Numbered from the stretch's first letter, positions 36,001 through 48,480 are shown. The stretch is 64,000 bases of DNA from Vitis vinifera (GCF_030704535.1 NC_081820.1:22829001-22893000); one strand, 5' to 3'. The notes: a model not told the origin generated them from the letters alone. Made by a program: numbers and translations.

Positions 36001-38291
36001 CAGGTCAATGATATATCTCAATCAAACAACAATAACAGTCTTGCTTTAAAAATAAAAAAACCTGAGGTTTGGTTCAATAACAAGGATCTTAAGCATGGCA
36101 AGGTAAGTTCAATTTGGAAAACTAACATTTTTCCTAAACCTAAGATGCTCCTTTGGTTTCTTAACTGACACAAGCCTACAAGAACTTGCAGGGAAAAATG
36201 AGAATGAAGGACTAACGATACCTCCCCAACTAGACTGCAATTTGCCTTATTTTCCTTCCAAACTATAGCATTAGATGAAAAAGCTTGAGTTTCTTGAAAC
36301 TCAAATCTGACTTAAGATGATTTAAGGTCCTACTACTAAAAAATTGCAGCACTAGTGCAAGAGGCCTAAAAGTCCAACACACGATCATGATTTTGTATGG
36401 GGATGTCACCCAATTAGGAGGCTCATGAAACTATGATTTGGGTATGTAATTAATGACTCAAAAGCCCAAAATATAGTTGCTTAGGGCTTGTAACTATTAA
36501 ATACCATTAAGGCACAGAATACAGTAAACACACTGCAAAAGGACATCAACAAATAAAAAGAAAAAAAGGGCCTTGTAACTGAATAAGACTAGTCACAGGA
36601 TGGTGCTTCTGTTTCCATTGCATAGTAGAGGCATTCAATCCAGCACATATCAGTATGATCACATGCTAAATCCAAAAACAGATTTGGAAGAATTCATGTG
36701 TTTGTTGATACATAAACAAAACCCCAAGTGAAGGATACTTTTCTTATCATGGAACTTGAACTCTGAAACTACAGCAATAAAAGAATAGAACTGAGATATC
36801 AATGAAATGAATAAAGAGGAACTTACAAGATTTGAAATTAAATTAATCTGCCACTCCTTGCAGCACCATTACATCCATTAATTCATGCACATCTCCATGC
36901 AGAAACTACAAGCCTATTCCTTTGATGATCTAGCTTAGAATGAAATCCAAGACACATATGTCAGACTAATTGGATCCAAATCTGTACAACTATGGATTGG
37001 AAACGTAGAGCATATTTTCATAACATATAGATTGTATATTCTTCATAATCAATTTCGAATATGTTTTCTAGATCATCAAAGTCAAACAACATAATAGAAG
37101 CCCTTTTGTCCTGGATTGGCGACAATTATACCAGTCTTAGATAATCTTCTTCACAACTTTTGCAGGCCGCTTAAACAGGTTGTATTTTTGTGTTTCCCTT
37201 AGAGATTTCAAAAACAATTGGTGAACTTTGGTTGCATGATTACACATAGTTTCAAGTTCAACTCAATAATAATAATAATAAATAAAAAAAAACAGCAATT
37301 CCTTTTCTCGCTTCTCAACTGATACACAAGCAACAGGAAAGCCATGGCCGGAAACAATTATTACAGTCATTATTAGTTATTTGCATATCTCCAAAAACGG
37401 GATTTCAACCAAAATAGCCACTAATATAACCAAACTCAAACAAGATAATACAAAGCTCAAGGACACGAAAAAGGTTGCAACACAACAAAAATGACCTGAT
37501 CCAAGCAAGAAAGCCAAGAGCAATGTCCCAGTCGACTGCATCACTTGACGCATGTCTGCTCTAAACAACAGTAGTGGAAGAGTAATAGGCAGCAAAAACT
37601 CCATCACAATCGAATATGCCGGTGCATCATAAGGAATAATTCCAAGATTACTTGCGGCCATCCCAACCAAAATGCTAACCAGAGCAGCACTCACCATGCT
37701 CCCAATCTTCGTCTTCTCTGACCTCCAATCCCACAGAGAGAAAATCAACAATAGAGAAAAGAAGGAATCACACCCCAAAAAATGCTTTGAAACTCCAGGA
37801 AAAGGAAAATTCAACTCAATGAAGTAAAAATAATAGCAGTAAGCCTAGTTGAATGAAGATTCTTTTGTTTTCTCGGTTGATAAATGATGAAATATCCAAG
37901 ATCGAAAACTTCAATTGCTTTCATTTTTTTTGGCTTGCGTTTTCTCGCCATCCAAACAGAATCAACAAAATAAACAAAAATTAGATTCAGAAAACACCAA
38001 CGATTGATGTCAGAGATACTACCAGAGGCCGAAAGCACCAGTGGCGAAGAGTGCGGTCCATGTACCCCAATGGTCTTCCGGAGAGATGATAGGGCCACTC
38101 AGCTGTGACCGAACCTTCACAAAACGGTGCCGGTTTTGGTTTGCATGGAAAATCAGAGGCTTGCAGGTAGAGCAGTTGGAGTAGCTATTGCGATGGGAGA
38201 TGGATGACGGCGGAAGTAACGGCCGGAGCAACGGTGAGGGAGAGATAGCGTTGAGTAGTGGAAATGGTGACGGTAACGATGACGACGACAT
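33034..38291 (-). CDS. DUF819 membrane protein, plastid-type, copy C (442 aa, six exons)
   Basis: Exons on the minus strand are 38023-38291, 37496-37722, 35516-35626, 34769-34924, 34119-34360 and 33034-33357, joining in frame. The ATG is at 38291 ([10 protein letters not shown]). The first about 65 residues are Ser/Pro/Arg-rich and poor in acids, like a chloroplast transit peptide. The conserved family start follows ([23 protein letters not shown]). The rest is highly hydrophobic, with repeated membrane segments and conserved motifs: [28 protein letters not shown] then SYIGGAVNYV (198-207), [24 protein letters not shown], and near the C-terminus [22 protein letters not shown]819 (YjcL-like) proteins are predicted transporters of unknown substrate. 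A tandem copy lies upstream. Both splice acceptors before SEKTK are read as gag|GTCAGA, which restores the W-S-E-K-T-K peptide. Confidence 0.9.
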
Positions 38292-39120
38292 TGTGTGACG
38301 AGGCCGTCGCGGTTTTCGGAGTTTGCTCCTACTTCTATCTTCTCCATCGTTGTAGGGATGATGATGTGTGGGGCCTTTTGGTACACGTGGCTTAGTTGGG
38401 TCCAGCAGAAATCGCGTGGGATTCTGGAACTGGAACTGGACCCTCATCACCTTTGTCTACGGTTGCAACGCATGCGGTTCGTAAAGTTAGGCACTTTGAT
38501 ACCGTAGATCTGGACGATGATTCTTATTCTAATCAATAAATCCTATTCCTGACTTTCTTTAATGTAGAAAATTCATATGATTTGCAATTGGTTTTTTCGA
38601 AAAGTTCAAGAAAGGAATCAGGAATCATTTTTTTACTCTATGTTTTTTTATACGTCGTTGTCTGATTTAAAAGAATAATTTGTTTATAATAAGATCGTGG
38701 CCGGTTTCCTAACTTTTTGCGAGTCCACATTCAACTGGATTTCTTTTGGTCTGCCTATGTATTCTTAAACAAATAAGTCCATGTGACAGGATATTTTTTA
38801 AATTAATTTAATAACTTAATAATTTAATTTAAGATATTAAATAAATTAAACATATTTAATAAAATAATTTATCGTAATTTAATATTTAATACCTGATTTA
38901 TTTTTTATAATATATATTTTATAGTTATTTTTACTTTTAATATGTTTGTTTAATAAGAAATACCAAATATTAAATTTTACCCAAACCCTCTAAGCAAAGG
39001 TATGGTAAGAAGCTTTTCTCTACAAGGCCTGACTGTAGCTGTCCGGAAAGTTGCTCCCAACATGATGCTTCTATCATTGCATAAAATTAGACCAGTCCTG
39101 GTAGTAATGATAGTAAAGTT
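38292..39120. other. Intergenic DNA between the two DUF819 genes
   Basis: The sequence next to 38292 is GC-richer and is the likely promoter and leader of copy C. An AT-rich block at 38780-38990 ends in ttaaattttacccaaaccctc and resembles the block at 44700-45185 (ends ttaagttttaccaaacaacc), so both may be remnants of one MITE family. No gene is visible. Confidence 0.4.
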
Positions 39121-42100
39121 TTACATGAATTTAAGGACTGTTACTCCAAAGACAATGCCCAGAAAAGTTGCAATTGCGATACCGAATATGCCAGCAAGAA
39201 TCCCAGGAACAACCAAGGAACTCCACCCTTTGGCTGTGGCCATTCCGCAGGCTGTTGTAGGGCCTCCAACATTGGCATTTGATGCTATCAGCAACAGCTT
39301 TAGATCAAAGCGGAATAGCTTTCCCAGTCCCAGGATCACAGCAAGATGGACCGCAATCTGGACCAGAGCAAACATGAAAATACTGGGAGCTGTGTTCATG
39401 ACATTCCCTATGTTCCCGCTTGCTCCCACCACTGTAAAAAATACCTGTCACTCAAAAGCAAGTTGCAGAGACATGGAGTCAAGAACTAGGGCTTCTCTGT
39501 TTACTTGACTATAGCAATACACTCAGCTTCTAAAGCTCATCAATGGAGTGAATTATGATTTGAGAGTGTACTGAGATGGGTACAGAAAAACTTAGAAACT
39601 AGGAGCCTGTTTGGGAACGTTTTTGAAAACAGTTCTTAAGAAATACTCAAAAACTAAGAGCCTATTTGAAGACACTTTAAAAAATAGTTTTCAAAAATAG
39701 TTCTAATATGTTTTTTAAAATAAAAGTCTGGTTCAGAACTTGGAGTGTTCTTAACCTGTTTTTTATATTTCCAATTTTATATATAGTGTTTTATTTCCGA
39801 TCATTTTAAACATGATTTTGGCTTGATTCTACAAAACATTTTCCTTTTTTTTCTTTTTGGGGGGGGGGGGGATTTTAAGCATAGAAAACTGATTTTAAAA
39901 ACAGTCCAAAGCAGGCTCTAATGCTTATTTATTTGAGAAAGCAATAGAATGATTAAAATTTTCGGAGAAATACTAGTAGCAAGATCCCAAATTAAATAAC
40001 ATTTCAGAATGATGCACATTGACTGAACTGGGATTACTTCTCATAAGAAATTAACTCACCTGCATCAGAATCATTGCCATAGTCTCACCAGCAGGTGCAA
40101 GGAGACTAAACTGCTTTGGAAATGCAGTTGCTAAAATAACAACTATTGCTGTAATGGCTGGAAGACTACCTCCTTGAATTCCAAAATATTTTGTGAGGAA
40201 AATGCCAGCCTTGCAGATAGCAAAGGATACAGCAAGGGCGGTAGCAGTCAGTAGCACAGGAGGTTTGTTGCCAGGCTCGGGCTGCTCATTCATTCCTGTA
40301 TCTGTCACAGTTGCATCTTTCATTAGAGGCAAAAATATCAGTTACACAACTAAATTCATCTGCTAAAGTGGTGTTTGATGTCTGGGAACTTTGTAAAAGA
40401 AGACATATAATTAATATTTTTGCAAAAATACAGATAAACAGGAAAAATGACCAAAGTCATTAGTTTTTGTTTTTACATCAAAATAGAATGCAATAAAAAT
40501 GCAAAATGAAGTGTAACCAAGAAACTCCAAGGTTGGACCATAACTAATTCAGAGGGGAGTAGGCTAAAGTGAGCCAACAGATCATCCACCTTGACAAATG
40601 GTCGATTTAGTTTAGCATCAATGAAGGGTTGACTAGTTAAAGTACTACACACCATTTGCAGATGTTGAATCCTCAGGGGGTATTTTTGAAGCTAGTGCAA
40701 ACAATGTTGTAAAATAGACTGCGCAAATAACATTGTCTGCAGCTAGACCTGCAGCTAAAACTGATCGAGAAACACCAAGAGCTTCTGAAATGGCAACATA
40801 ATTGACAGCTACACAAAATCAAGACAAGAATTTTATTAGTTAGACATATACAGTGAAAGTATATCATGTTGACTAAACACAAAATCCAAAATCAGGAAGT
40901 AGGAACACAAATAAGCAGGTTCTCAGGATTTTTTACTTCTAAAAGGTGGAAGATAGTCAGAGTTCAAAATTTTGTGTATTAGATTAATAAAAATCATTAT
41001 AGCTCAACACAACACATGGAAATGTGATGGATCAAGGTGTCGATCTGGTCTTAGAGGTACAAACCTGAGCATGGTTAAGCCAGAATCAGCTTGACTCCCC
41101 CATTCAAGCCACTCTTTTTGGGCAGCTCTTTTCTCAAAAATTAAACTAAAAGAGTAAAAATGTAACCCAAATGAAAGCAAGAAAAAAAAACACGAATAAA
41201 AACTTCAAAAATTAAAAATAATTAAATAAAAAAAGGAGGCGAAAGAACTGATTAAAGAACATGAGCTCAGACAAAAGGTGAATACTGAATAACCTAATCA
41301 AGAATAGGCTTCCCAAAGAAGCAAACTTAAGTGCCAGGCCATGCTATTGCAAGGAAATTGGCATCTATATTGATCCATCCTGAGGCCCAAGTGAAAATGC
41401 AACACAAGACTGCTGAGAGCATGAGAGACTGGATGCCCACAAGAATGAGCAAAAACCTCCAAGGTTCTAAATCTACTCTAATGTCCCAAAAACAATCTCC
41501 CAATTTTCCATTCCAAGCCTCACAACACCCCTAGATCCCTGAGTTCCCAATTGAAAGCAAGAAGTCTAGCCTCACAAGATTATCACTTTCTAACTGATTT
41601 TAGTAGGTGAATCATATTCCTAATATGGCCCATGAAAATGTTTCCAAAGCCCAGTTGACCAAGATTCTAGGGATACAGCAGTGAACATGCAATTTCAAGC
41701 TACCAGTGCCCTGGGTTTCAGTCTCCTCGCATAGCAGCCTTAACTGGGTAGGAAGCATGCTTCCACTTCATGGTATGATAGAGGGGGAATATCCTATAAC
41801 CCCTTAGAAATTGAAGCCTGAGAAGATGAACTAACCATTCCATAATAGACTCCTAAGCTTGTAAGATTACTAAAAATCTTTTTTTTTTTTTTTTTTTCCC
41901 ACCAAAACAATACATCTTTGAAACAGCTGCTACCTAGGACCTCCAAAACCTAAAGAACACTCAAGTAATATGGAAGACTACCAAGGAGCAAGCCAATTGA
42001 CCCTCACTGAACTAAATAATGAGGTCCAAATCGAACAACAGTTTATTCTATTAAGTATATCCGATCAAGATATAGTTTTTAAGCACACAGGAAGTGTTGT

Positions 42101-43938
42101 GAAGGTCCAAATCAAACAACAGTTTATTCTATTAAGTATATCTGATCAAGATATGGTTTTAAGCACACAGGAAGTGTTTTGAATAGTGATGTTTCCTTGA
42201 AAATTACCTCCACCAATATGTCTGCCCATGAGTGCAGCTGCTATCTTCCAACTGTCCTGACCAAGTGATCGCATTGGAACCATCAGAAATGCCACGACAG
42301 TCCCAATTGTTGTTGCAACTGTCATATAGCATCCAAAATTAAAAAATAAAAAGTCAAATAGAATCACTAGCAGACCCTGCAGAAAACCTAGGTTTACCAA
42401 TGTCATCAAGAGCCATTCTGTCAAATCTAAAATGATTTCACAATATATAATATGTAGGTGAGTTTTTCTTTAGATTGAAACTTGATTACTGTTCTTGACA
42501 ATTTTTTTCTTCTCTTTTTATAAAACTTCATTTTGAATTTTAGTTGTATAATTTCATAATGCAAGACAACCTTCACACTGAAGAATGAATGTTATTGCCT
42601 GTGTGATCCAGACTCAAAACATACTTGATACAACTAGAGCAATTTTTCCACTTCCCATAGAGGGAAGAAAAGCATTAATCACACTCCATATTCAAGTTCT
42701 ACCAGTAGATGAACAAATCAAAATCTCTTTGGCATTATCAAAGCACATGATATCATAGAATAAATAACTTTTTAAGAATTTTGAACAATATTAGAAGTGC
42801 AGAACAGAAATAATACAATATCAACACATATGACCTGATCCAATCAAAAAAGCCATGAGCAGTGCCCCAGTAGATTGTATCACACGACGCAAGTCTGCTC
42901 TAAACAACAGCAGTGGGACTGCCAGTGGCAACAGAAAATTCAACACAACCGAATATGCTGGCGCTTCGCAAGAAATAATCCCTAAATTACTAGCTGCAAG
43001 TCCAACCAAAGTACTCACTAAGGCACCACTCAGCGCACTCCCAATCTTCGTTTTTTCTGACCTTCAATCCCAAGAATTACTATATAAATAAAGGAAAAAC
43101 CCATAATCCTCTTTTTGGTTTCTGAGTTGATACAGGAAACTGAAAGAAATTAAAATTTTCAATATCAAATTTTCATTATTTAGGATTTGATTCAACCAAA
43201 AATAATTCAGAAATTAAACCAAACTAACAGAAACACAATTAAGACTCAAATGTTTGACTTACTTTCTTTTTCTGCCCTTTTCTCAGTAAACAAATGGAGG
43301 AAAATGCTCAGTTTGCTTGATGGATTAATGTACGAGAAGAAAATACTAAAAATTTGAATATTTGATTCTTCTAATCTTCTCCATTTCAGACCCAAGAAAA
43401 CAAACCTCCACTCAACTTTGTCTAATACAATTATTAGTAAGGTAATTTTTCCATTTCTGGTCCATTTATTAGTCAATGAAAATAATAGTGGTTCAGTTAT
43501 TTTTCTCAGGTCCTAAACAAAACTGTCATCTATTTCTATCCTTTTTGTTTCTTGAAAATTAAAACTCAACTCAACTAAGCCAAACAGTTGTATCACCGCT
43601 CAATTGGTTCAGTTATTTTTCTCAGGTCCTAAACAAAGCAAAATGTGATTTTCGCAGTTCTGAATTCTTTCGTTTTCCTATGTTTTCTCAACCAACAAAT
43701 GGAGCTTCTCTTCCTCAGTTTAGCAAGAAACACACAGTCGATTAAGGGATACTACTCAGCTCGGGTCCTAAAATATAAATCAAAATAAACAATAATTTCT
43801 TCTCCTCATCTTCCATTTTCTCACCAACCAAAAGGAAGGTAATACTCTGTTTAGGTTCTGAGAAAACAAAAAACTCCACTCAACGGAGCCCAATACAATC
43901 ATTCACCTCACTTGAGTTAAATTTCCATTTCTGGAAAG

Positions 43939-43978
<40 letters not shown>

Positions 43979-44341
43979 CTTTTCTTCATTTCCCCGAAAC
44001 TTTCTCAGCAACCAAACAGCGGAAAAGAAAGAGACAAAAAAGGGAAAATACCAGATACCGAAAGCGCCGGTAGCGAAGAGAGCAGTCCAAGTGCCCCATT
44101 GATCTTGCGGAGAAATGATAGGGAAAGTCAAACTGGATCTGACGGTCACGGATCTAATCGAATCAGAACTTTTAGGGAAAATCAGAGGCGAGAGCTGCGT
44201 TTGCTTCTTGCTACGCCACAGCGATGGATCTTCAACAGTAGAACAACTGCTCGTAGAGACGGTTGGGAAATTCTGGCGGGAACACGTAACCGGTTGTGGA
44301 ATCGACAGCGGAGCGCGGAGAGTCAGAAACTTCGACGCCAT
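39121..44341 (-). CDS. DUF819 membrane protein, plastid-type, copy D (454 aa, six exons)
   Basis: This is the tandem paralogue of the DUF819 gene at 33034-38291. Minus-strand exons are 44052-44341, 42835-43061, 42208-42318, 40653-40808, 40060-40316 and 39121-39444. The ATG is at 44341 (MASKFLTLRAPLS), starting a Ser/Thr/Arg-rich transit-peptide-like leader, then [18 protein letters not shown]. Exons 2, 3, 4 and 6 have exactly the lengths of the other copy (227, 111, 156, 324 nt). Exons 1 and 5 differ by 21 and 15 nt; the exon 5 difference falls in a hydrophilic loop (NDATVTDTGMNEQPEPGNK). The shared motifs [24 protein letters not shown] and [16 protein letters not shown] are intact. The otherwise conserved MG-SY-IGG reads MG-RH-IGG here (R205, H206). 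All phases join, so it looks functional. The transport substrate is unknown. Confidence 0.9.
39600..39920. mobile_element. MITE downstream of DUF819 exon 6, within the last intron of copy D
   Basis: The left end ggagcctgtttgggaacg and the right end ccaaagcaggctcta are imperfect inverted repeats. A second left-end-like phrase, agagcctatttgaagac, follows at about 39658. A run of 13 G at 39859-39871 lies inside. There is no ORF. The ends are of the gcctgttt type seen in hAT-like MITEs. Confidence 0.55.
42023..42183. repeat. 81-bp tandem duplication in a DUF819-D intron
   Basis: Two adjacent units start ggtccaaatc at 42023 and 42104 and run through acaacagtttattctatt, gatcaagatat and aagcacacaggaagtgtt. 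They differ at only a handful of positions. They lie 24 bases from the exon 3 donor of the gene on the minus strand. Confidence 0.85.
43941..43976. repeat. (AT)n microsatellite in DUF819-D intron 1
   Basis: About 17 AT repeats, uninterrupted, lying between exon 1 and exon 2 of the DUF819 gene on the minus strand. Confidence 0.95.
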
Positions 44342-45401
44342 TGAGTACGAGTCGCCGGCAGCAACCTCAGTTAGAGAGGGAAATAATGCGCAGAAACGGA
44401 CACTTCGATGGAGCTTTCCTCCACACTTCAGTTGACTTCACAGTAAATGAACTGCCTCCATTTTCGGAATCATTTTTAAAAAAAAAAAATTAGAAAAAAA
44501 AAATATTGTGAATATTTCATTTAAGGAAACAAAAACAAATTCCTTTAAATGAAAAATATTTTTTATTTTTTGAAAATTGAAAAATTTATCATGACAAGCA
44601 AAATATATGAAAACACCATTTAAATATATCTCTATTTTTATTAAACATAATTTAATTTTAAAAAATAAATAAATAAAAACTATATATAATATTTTATTAA
44701 AAGAGAAATTATCTGTTTCTCTTTATGAAACTTAATAAATATTTAATAAATCAATTTAATAACTTAAAGAGATTTTATAACTTAATTTAAGTTAATAAGT
44801 AAATTATATATATTTAAATAAATTAATAATATAATTTAAAATAAAAAATAATTTTAAATAATAAATAAAACAATTAATTTATTCTTAAATTCATATTCTT
44901 ATTTTATCTTTTTAACCTCATTTACATTAATTCTTTCCATAATCTTCTTTTTGTTGCTCCACCACTTCCACTTACTGAATTTCTTTTATCCTAATTATAA
45001 TTTACAAGAATAAATATATTAATTTAATAATTTAAAATATATTTTAAGTTAATTTTATCATATAACCTTAATACTTAATATAAAAATTAAATAATAAATT
45101 TTAAATTAATAATTTAATATAATTTAACTTAAAATTAATTTAAATCAATTATTAATAAGTATTAAGTTTTACCAAACAACCGAATTTTCCTGTCTTTTTT
45201 TTTTAAAAAAGAACGAGACCTGGAATGACGGCCTTAACATGAACTCTAAAAGAAGAATGATGAACCACAGCCAAACTTCGACACTTCTTATTATGTGTGA
45301 TATACGTTCCTCAAAAGCCCGGGAAAAGTACCATTCCCATTTGTCTTGAAGAGATTTGGAACAACTCTCCCACTTGTATGGTTCTCTTTTCCTATTTCTG
45401 C
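44342..45401. other. Intergenic DNA between DUF819-D and the RRM gene
   Basis: The first about 120 bases are the likely 5' leader of DUF819-D. A very AT-rich block (about 44700-45185) built of taatttaa-type words follows, ending in ttaagttttaccaaacaacc, a typical MITE end. The final 200 bases should contain the 3' UTR of the RRM gene. No other gene is visible. Confidence 0.4.
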
Positions 45402-46100
45402 TTATGATTCTCTGGTAGATGATCGGTCAAGACCATTGCTGCAAGAAACTTTATCAGCAACCTTCTGCCTCTTGGTGCCATTGCTCTCTTCCTCCATTTC
45501 CTTTAACTTGTTCTTTATTGCAGCTATTTTAGCACTCCGGCTCATTTGCCCTGAACTGCGGCCAGTGAGGCTTGATTTGTTTGATGTGCCAACCCTTTGG
45601 GGAGCAGCTTCTGCTGTTTCCATTAAGGATTTCTCATTAGCAAGACGAACAGTCAATGGTCGGCCACAGATCAATTTTCCATGCATCTTTTCCTTGGCCA
45701 GTTCAGCTTCCTGATTGTACACATTAATGGTGGAAATCAGGAATTGCTAAAAGAAAAGGAAAACAAAGAGAGAGGAAATATGTAACGATGTAACTTGCCT
45801 CTTTTGTGCTAAACTCAACAAAAGCGAAGCCACGGGGCTCCCCTCGCTTCGGCCCACGAGTATGCCACATGAAGTCCTCTCCTACAATCTTTCCAAATGG
45901 AGAAAACATCTTAATCAGAGCAACCCTGAAAGCAGAAATGAAAATTTCGTTCAAGCAGCAAACTGTAACTAGTTTTCACAAGCAGTGGAATGATAGAGAA
46001 GACAAACTTTTGAATATTTTGCTTACTCTGATACTCTCTTATCAAGATTACCAATGAAAAGCCTGCATTCACACTTCTTGTCGGTTAAAGAATTAGGGTC
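45402..46100 (-). CDS. Single-RRM RNA-binding protein, RBM18-like (start exon not found)
   Basis: Minus-strand exons are 46027-46100, 45799-45925 and 45402-45710, giving 169 residues from DPNSLTDKKCECRLFIGNLDK to SSTRES. The RRM has RNP2 LFIGNL and RNP1 RGFAFVEF, with a HTRGPKRGEPRG loop between. After it come the helix EAELAKEKMHGK and strand RPLTVRLANEK, then a basic coiled-coil-like tail (AAIKNKLKEMEEES, TKRQKV). This layout matches the probable RNA-binding protein 18 family, recalled at AT5G52545 in Arabidopsis. Intron 45711-45798 needs a GC donor (gag|gcaagt) to give STKE-EAELAKE. The first residue here is reached through an acceptor, so at least one upstream exon with the ATG is missing. 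No ATG exists on the minus strand in the probable leader exon near 48248-48480. One candidate mini-exon with an ATG lies at 47973-47984. Confidence 0.85.
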
Positions 46101-48480
46101 CTGCACCCAAATTACAATTCTAATAAGTAATATGTAAAGAACTCACTGCTTCAATTGTTGGCTTCCAAAAACTAGTTTCACACCTAAAGTGAAGTCAAGG
46201 ATGCTCTTAAAATTTTTCTTTGGGCTCATATAGTGTGTCAAAGTCTGAAACCTTAATACCTATATTTGATGTTTTAATCTATGAACTCCTATAAACATAA
46301 AGAACCCACTGCCAACAGGGCTGCATTATATTGCAAATAATGGTAACACCTAGGAGATTTATATTGCAAAAACTTTGAAATGCTTAGATTAATTTCACCA
46401 TCATATTTTGCTTTTTGAAAAATATTTTGAAGTGCCAAAGGAAGTTATTGAGTATCATATAGGTAAGAATAATTAAAACATGTTAACATGGGAGAAGAAA
46501 ATCCCTCGATGCAGCAGAGCTAAAACCTGCCACTAGTTTCACACTACCCTCCATAAATGGCCATCATGGAGTTTTAGGGTCCATGTTTTGAGTCTGATAA
46601 CAGAGAACATCTTAAAATGAGATGTGATAAGGTGAGTGACTGGACACGAGCCACTCAAAGCAAACACAGCATTAAGAGCCTGTCTAACAATCATATTAAA
46701 TGCTGCAAATACGAAATATTAGTGGTTTTGGGCATTCAGGGCCCGTGATAATGCATGATAGGCTAGCACTCAAACAAATTTTGCTGAAAGAAAGTCCTGA
46801 AATTAGCAGTTGGGTTTTTTAGCTTAAGCATATTTAGTAGATTAAAGTTTTTAAATCATTAAAATTACGATTCCCAAATTTTAGTCCTACAAGTGCTGCC
46901 TGGGATGTATGTACATGTTTGTATAATTTCCAGTAAAAACCGTTGGAAATATGAACATGGGCAAAGCAGAGAATCCAAAATGAAAGATTTAACTGGTACA
47001 AGTATGCTTAGGGCATTAAAACTACCATGATACTGCAAAGGCAATCAATCTGGTGGCAATTGAAGTCCCGGACCACACACATAAAAAGTTCTGGGAGTTC
47101 AGAGGATTACAGCTGTATGCACCTGCATTTAAACAAGTTTTACAAGGAGAGTAAATGCTCTGATCCTTCAACAACAAATAAATATGGTAAAACAGTTCCT
47201 AAATTATTTTTCACCACATTATTCCTTTCAATGAGGTCAAAGAAAACCAGCAAAGATATCATATAGTATGCTTAGAGATCTTTACAAAGTAGACTGGATA
47301 GATAGATAAGTACACAACGGGTATTTTTGGAGATGAAGTTATAGGGCAGAAGGGAGTTCATCGATAAGCAGTTGCATTTTGCATAGAAAGATCAAGTTAG
47401 GAACAATATTTGTCAGAATGCACTGCATAAAAGACTTTGGTTTACGAGTTCCGGCTTCCTAAAGGTCCCCTTTCCCATTTTACATGCTATGAGTAACACC
47501 TAATATATTGTTTGTGTTGTATTATTATGCATTACAGATTTTTGATACGCTTCGATATAGTGCCCATTGCACTCTCTTATCCCTTTCCTAATCACTTCTC
47601 CTAAATCAAATTCTTCATCAGCTGATTCTTATTTGCCTCTCACTCTCCCTACTTTTCTGCACCAAAGCTAAAACAGCATTTATATGTAACAGATGTTTCA
47701 GATGTGAACCAGTCCCATTGAGACTCCATTTGCTTAGTCATAAAATGTTTGAACAGCCTAAGAGATGCGAACCCTTTTAGGTCAGCATAAGGAGAAATAA
47801 TTCAAAGTGGAAGAATTTGGAATCTAGGGCCCAAATCGTAATCCTTTATTGAGAATTTAACATGGGCGTTTCAGTTTCAGACCCGAAATCCAATCAGACC
47901 CCTGAATTTGTGACCAAAGCATATAAAAATTTGAAGTTTGAATGCTAAAATATGCTGATAAACAAGTTTCACTTGCCCCAGCATTCCGAAAAATATTATG
48001 CAAAATGAAGGATATAATCTATCTAACATAATCGCAAACTATGACATTTTGAATGAATTAAGCATACAAGATTCCTGCTAAACAAAAACTTTAATCTTTG
48101 TTTTGCGGCTGGTAATATGTAGGCGAAGAAACTAAGAAGTTCAAAATTTTGATGTTGATTGACTCACTGCTGGATGCCCGATATATAACAAGAGGTTGAA
48201 ATGAAAGAGCGCAACTCAACGTGCAAAATTAACAAAAATTTTACCCAAATGCAAATTCTTTGATTTTGTCCAGTTTTCTCAGCAACCAAACGCAGGGTCT
48301 CAAGAAAATAATGAGTTCTGACGATAGAGAGAGGACAGGAAGGAGGGTGGATACCGGAGGGCTGCCGGAAATGATGGTCGTACGTGGAGAGCGCAAAAAC
48401 CCTACCTCTGTTTTGCTCCGAGTAGCAAATACTCTGTTTGGGAACTGAGAATCCGTAAGAAGAAGGGCAATTTTAGAATT
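46101..48480 (-). other. Probable 5' introns and leader of the RBM18-like gene
   Basis: A likely non-coding first exon on the minus strand ends with a donor at about 48247 (gcatttgg|gtaaaa). The adjoining GC-richer sequence to about 48480 suggests the transcription start. The interval down to 46101 would be intronic. I could not place the start codon exon with confidence, and nothing else gene-like is visible. Confidence 0.4.

Noticed and set aside
37723..38022. Reading straight through from the exon 2 side as MNFPFPG...SLWDWRSEK in DUF819-C
   Set aside because: This frame runs into intron. The splice TG|gtagta to gag|GTCAGA restores the conserved W-S-E-K-T-K and matches copy D.
38291..38450. 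Longer DUF819-C start (MMRVQFQF...)
   Set aside because: This adds 53 Arg/Pro/His-rich residues from the promoter side with no counterpart in copy [11 protein letters not shown] at 38291 gives a normal transit-peptide-like start.
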